From the NCBI GenBank assembly GCA_003488145.1, contig DNMQ01000479.1:1-22840 (forward strand): DNA of 22,840 nt, in the 5' to 3' direction. This document shows, in pieces, positions 16,463 through 22,840 of this stretch. Position numbers and translations under genes: made by a program. Positions within the stretch are counted from its first letter, which is position 1; every line of letters starts with the position of its first letter. Source of the stretch: Pseudomonas sp. (GTDB lineage: Bacteria > Pseudomonadota > Gammaproteobacteria > Pseudomonadales > Pseudomonadaceae). Below the pieces are notes generated by a model that saw only the letters and a list, made by a program, of their open reading frames with translations, had not been told where the DNA came from and made no database searches.

Positions 16463-16489
16463 GAACCAATCACGCGCGAAACACTCAAG
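16463..16489 (+). promoter_or_regulatory. Possible AlgU (sigma-E-like) promoter for the signalling operon
   Basis: GGAACC (16463-16468) is followed by TCAAG (16485-16489), close to GAACTT-N16-TCTGA in spacing. The same GGAACC core precedes the YqaE gene. It lies about 80 bp before the hybrid kinase start and after the terminator, where a promoter is needed. The match is partial and is offered as a candidate only. Confidence 0.28.
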
Positions 16490-16571
16490 AAAACGCCGCT
16501 AACCGTGTGCGATCGCCCGTGGGTGACGCCTGCGCCCAGCTGCCCGCGTCGGGTATACGGAAAGGAAACCA

Positions 16572-20090
<3,519 letters not shown>

Positions 20091-20091
20091 A

Positions 20092-20910
20092 ATGGGCGAC
20101 CGTAACGTCGAGATCGAACTCAAGCTGCTGATCGAAGCGATCTACCTCAAGTACAGCTATGACTTCCGTGACTACTCCGGCGCTTCGCTCAAGCGCCGGG
20201 TATTGCTGGCGTTGAAGCAGTTGCAGTGCGAGAGCATCTCGGCCCTGCAGCGCAAGATCCTCTACGACCCGCAGGCCTTCATGGATCTGCTGCAGTACCT
20301 CACCATCCCGGTCAGCGAGATGTTCCGCGATCCCGGCTATTTCCGCGCGCTGCGGGAACAGGTGGTGCCGGTGCTGCGCACCTATCCGTCGCTGAAGATC
20401 TGGATTGCCGGCTGCAGCACCGGCGAAGAGGTCTACTCGATGGCCATCCTGCTCAAGGAAGAGGGGCTGCTCGAGCGCTCGATCATCTACGCCACCGACA
20501 TCAACCCGCGCTCGCTGGAGCAGGCGCGCCAGGGCATCTTCGCCATCGACCACCTGCGCCAGTACACGGCGAACTACCAGCAGGCCGGCGGCACGCGCAG
20601 TTTTTCCGACTACTACACCGCGGCGTACGACTCGGCGATCATGGACAAGTCGCTGAAAGAAACGGTTACGTTTGCCGACCATAGCCTGGCAACCGATAGC
20701 GTATTTTCCGAAACGCATTTGATCTCCTGCCGCAACGTGCTGATCTATTTCAACAAGCCGCTGCAGGACCGCGCCTTCGGTCTGTTCCACGAATCGCTCT
20801 GCCACCGCGGATTTCTTGGTCTGGGGAGCAAGGAAACGGTCGAGTTCTCCGGCTACGCCGGTTGCTACGAGCCGTTCAACAAATCGGAAAGGATCTTCCG
20901 CAAGTCATGA
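20092..20910 (+). CDS. CheR-type SAM-dependent glutamate methyltransferase
   Basis: A 272-residue CheR-family protein that would methylate glutamate side chains on a signalling protein using S-adenosylmethionine. It has the N-terminal helical domain (about 1-75), the SEMFRDPGYF motif (75-84), the SAM site WIAGCSTGEE (104-113), Asp136 in ATDIN and CRNVLIYFN (213-221). There is no TPR extension or extra domain. It starts one base after the kinase stop and overlaps the CheB gene by ATGA, so it belongs to this operon and not to a chemotaxis cluster. No chemoreceptor is nearby; the substrate is unknown, and the upstream kinase is a candidate. A short patch near 20641-20730 is less GC-rich in codon use than its surroundings. 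Confidence 0.94.
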   Translation: MGDRNVEIELKLLIEAIYLKYSYDFRDYSGASLKRRVLLALKQLQCESISALQRKILYDPQAFMDLLQYLTIPVSEMFRDPGYFRALREQVVPVLRTYPSLKIWIAGCSTGEEVYSMAILLKEEGLLERSIIYATDINPRSLEQARQGIFAIDHLRQYTANYQQAGGTRSFSDYYTAAYDSAIMDKSLKETVTFADHSLATDSVFSETHLISCRNVLIYFNKPLQDRAFGLFHESLCHRGFLGLGSKETVEFSGYAGCYEPFNKSERIFRKS

Positions 20911-21509
20911 GCAGCTCCGCGCAGGCGATTCTGCAGATCCGCCGCCAGCCGCCGATAGAGGCCGTGGTGATCGGCGCCTCGGCAGGTGGACTCGAAGCAC
21001 TGGGGATAGTGCTCGAAGGCCTGCCGAGCGGTTTTCGCTTGCCGATCCTGGTGGTCCAGCACGTGCCGGCCAATGGCCCGACGCATCTGGCCGAGATATT
21101 CGGACGCAGAACCCGGCTGCTGGTCAAGGAAGCCGACGACAAGGACCAGTTACGCTGCGGAATGCTGTACTTTGCCGCACCCGGCTACCACCTGCTGGTC
21201 GAGAGCGACCGCAGCCTGTCCCTGAGCCAGGACGATGCGGTGCATTTTTCCCGTCCGTCGATCGACGTGCTGTTCGAATCGGCGGCCGATGCCTGGGGAC
21301 CGCAGGTTGCGGGTTTCCTGCTGACCGGCGCCAACGAGGACGGCGCCGCCGGCCTCGAGGCGATTCACCGCGGCGGCGGGCTGACCGTGATTCAGGACCC
21401 CGCCGAAGCGGCCGTACCAACCATGCCTCGCGCCGCTCTGCGGCGCTTCGCGCCGGATTACATCTTGCCCCTACGCGACATTCACCGATTGTTGCGAGAA
21501 TTGGAGTGA
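20907..21509 (+). CDS. CheB-type methylesterase, catalytic domain only
   Basis: A 200-residue stand-alone CheB methylesterase domain. The catalytic triad is visible: Ser25 (VIGASAGG), His52 (VVQHVPA) and Asp145 (LTGANEDGAAG), with spacing like that of canonical CheB. Such enzymes remove methyl esters (or deamidate Gln) on receptor glutamates. Unlike chemotaxis CheB it has no N-terminal receiver, so CheA-type phosphorylation cannot switch it on directly. The start at 20907 overlaps the CheR stop (ATGA), implying coupled expression and paired action with the methyltransferase. It is followed two bases later by the receiver-kinase gene. Confidence 0.95.
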   Translation: MSSSAQAILQIRRQPPIEAVVIGASAGGLEALGIVLEGLPSGFRLPILVVQHVPANGPTHLAEIFGRRTRLLVKEADDKDQLRCGMLYFAAPGYHLLVESDRSLSLSQDDAVHFSRPSIDVLFESAADAWGPQVAGFLLTGANEDGAAGLEAIHRGGGLTVIQDPAEAAVPTMPRAALRRFAPDYILPLRDIHRLLRELE

Positions 21510-21511
21510 CC

Positions 21512-22702
21512 ATGCCCGATCGTACCGACGAGGTGAATCTGCTGATCGTCGATGACCTGCCGGAGAACCTGCTGGCTCTGGATGCGCTGTTGCAGGCGCC
21601 CGGCATACGGGTTCATCAGGCCGAATCGGCCGAGCAGGCGCTGGAGCTGTTGCTGCGGCACGAGTTCGCGCTGGCAATCCTCGACGTGCAGATGCCGGGC
21701 ATGGATGGTTTCCAGTTGGCCGAGCTGATGCGCGGCACCGAGCGCACCAAGCAGATCCCCATCGTCTTCGTCAGCGCCGCCGGCCGTGAGCTCAACTATG
21801 CCTTCAAGGGTTACGAGAGCGGCGCGGTGGATTTCATGCAGAAGCCGCTGGATGCCCACGCGGTGCGCAGCAAGGTCAGTGTGTTCGTCGATCTTTATCG
21901 CGGGCGCAAGCGCCTGGCGCGCCAGCTGGAGGCCCTGGAACGGAGCCGTCGTGAGCAGGAAGTGCTGCTCGACGAACTGCGCAGCACCCAGGCCGAGCTG
22001 GAGGGCGCCGTGCGCATGCGCGATGACTTCATGTCGATCGTCTCCCACGAGCTGAAAACGCCGCTCAACACCCTGATTCTCGAGGTGCAGCTGCGCAAGC
22101 TGCAGCTCAGTCGCAACAACCTCGAGGCCTTCAGCGAAGAGCGCCTGCGCAACATGGTGGACAAGGACGAGCGGCAGATTCAGAGCCTGATCCGCCTGAT
22201 CGACGACATGCTCGATGTCTCGCGCATCCGTACCGGCAAGTTATCGATCCGCCCGAGCCGCACCGACCTCGCGCAGCTGGTGGGCAACGTCGTGGAGAGC
22301 TTTGCGGCGCAGATGGAAGCCTGTGGCTGCGAACTGCGGCTGGAGCGAAATGAGCCGATTATCGGTGTTTGGGACGCCTTCCGTATCGAACAGGTGCTGG
22401 CCAACCTGCTGACAAATGCCATGCGCTACGGGGCTGGCAAGCCGGTGCACGTCAGTGTCGTGTCGTGTGCAGACGGCGCCTGCATCGAGGTGCGCGACCA
22501 CGGCATCGGCATCAGCCCGCAGAGTCTGGAGCGCATCTTCTGCCAGTTCGAACGTGCCGAAGGCAGCGAAAGCAGCGCCGGTCTGGGACTGGGCCTGTTC
22601 ATCGCCGACCAGATCGTCCGTGCGCACAACGGCCGCATTCAGGTGCAGAGCGAGGAAGGCCAGGGCTCGCTGTTCCGCGTGCTGCTGCCGCTGGGCGAGT
22701 AG
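21512..22702 (+). CDS. Receiver-histidine kinase (REC-HisKA-HATPase), soluble
   Basis: A 396-residue cytoplasmic protein with an N-terminal receiver (about 8-125; acidic pair Asp14-Asp15, acceptor Asp58 in AILDVQMPGMDG, Lys111 in MQKPL). A coiled linker follows (about 130-170), then HisKA with His179 (VSHELKTPLN) and HATPase with Asn302 (NLLTNAMRYG), RDHGIGI and GLGLGLF. No membrane helix or output domain is present, so its kinase is controlled by its own receiver, probably by phosphate from the upstream hybrid kinase. GGAG lies five bases before the ATG, across the CheB stop. It is the last gene of the operon; its phospho-target is not encoded in the window. Confidence 0.95.
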   Translation: MPDRTDEVNLLIVDDLPENLLALDALLQAPGIRVHQAESAEQALELLLRHEFALAILDVQMPGMDGFQLAELMRGTERTKQIPIVFVSAAGRELNYAFKGYESGAVDFMQKPLDAHAVRSKVSVFVDLYRGRKRLARQLEALERSRREQEVLLDELRSTQAELEGAVRMRDDFMSIVSHELKTPLNTLILEVQLRKLQLSRNNLEAFSEERLRNMVDKDERQIQSLIRLIDDMLDVSRIRTGKLSIRPSRTDLAQLVGNVVESFAAQMEACGCELRLERNEPIIGVWDAFRIEQVLANLLTNAMRYGAGKPVHVSVVSCADGACIEVRDHGIGISPQSLERIFCQFERAEGSESSAGLGLGLFIADQIVRAHNGRIQVQSEEGQGSLFRVLLPLGE

Positions 22703-22743
22703 CTGCCGGTATGCTCGCGGGCCTGTAGCGCCGCAAGAGCGCA

Positions 22744-22794
22744 TCTCCGCCCAAGCGGAGAAGGTGCCTTATCCATCAGCGCCGGCCCCGGCGC
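22744..22794. terminator. Hairpin pair after the signalling operon, possible terminator
   Basis: Two compact hairpins follow the last stop: TCTCCGC-CCAA-GCGGAGA (22744-22761) and GCGCCG-GCCC-CGGCGC (22779-22794). Neither has an immediate T-run; a short TTTT comes about 8 bases after the second. They may end the operon or serve a convergent gene beyond the window. Confidence 0.35.
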
Positions 22795-22840
22795 GATACT
22801 GATTTTCGCCTCAGGACGAGCAGCTGATCTCCAGGTGCTT

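Noticed and set aside
22811..22840. C-terminal end of a minus-strand gene (last nine codons before a TGA)
   Set aside because: A convergent gene running in from beyond the window is plausible, but 30 bases give no way to recognise or confirm it.

Overview
The window is about 22.8 kb of GC-rich chromosomal DNA from a gammaproteobacterium, most likely a pseudomonad and possibly of the Pseudomonas (Stutzerimonas) stutzeri group. That assignment is inferred from an OprD-family porin, Pseudomonas-style glucarate/galactarate genes with an alpha-ketoglutarate semialdehyde dehydrogenase, a TonB receptor/DUF3649/PepSY/DUF3325 iron cluster, and a REP-like hairpin between genes. I saw no rRNA, tRNA, CRISPR array, insertion sequence or phage gene.

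Layout. (1) Positions 1-3639, + strand, form a sugar-diacid operon: the end of an alpha-ketoglutarate semialdehyde dehydrogenase, glucarate dehydratase (gudD) and galactarate dehydratase (garD). (2) Positions 3724-8104, + strand, form a probably Fur-controlled ferric-siderophore module: receptor, DUF3649, PepSY membrane protein and DUF3325. It is followed closely by a D-2-hydroxyacid dehydrogenase and an aldose 1-epimerase. (3) Positions 10082-11568, - strand, hold an OprD-type porin with a good sigma70 promoter, palindromes at its start region and its own terminator. (4) Positions 11732-14363, - strand, hold an NfeD membrane protease, an SPFH/stomatin protein and an LEA-2 lipoprotein with overlapping or abutting ends. 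(5) Positions 14613-15799 hold a small membrane protein gene and a convergent short-chain dehydrogenase sharing a CTAG stop. (6) Positions 15800-16417 hold a non-coding stretch with four 22-nt-phased direct repeats, then a tiny YqaE/Pmp3 gene with a terminator. (7) Positions 16572-22702, + strand, form a tight four-gene signalling operon: a CHASE3-GAF hybrid histidine kinase with three receivers, a CheR-type methyltransferase, a CheB methylesterase without a receiver, and a receiver-histidine kinase.

The most interesting system is the last operon. It has the enzymes of chemotaxis adaptation but no chemoreceptor, CheA or CheW, and no gene in it carries a recognisable output domain. The Glu/Gln-rich coiled coil of the first kinase is a plausible but unproven target of the methyltransferase/methylesterase pair. 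The 22-nt-phased CCCTCGG repeats upstream of the YqaE gene are the most unusual non-coding signal.
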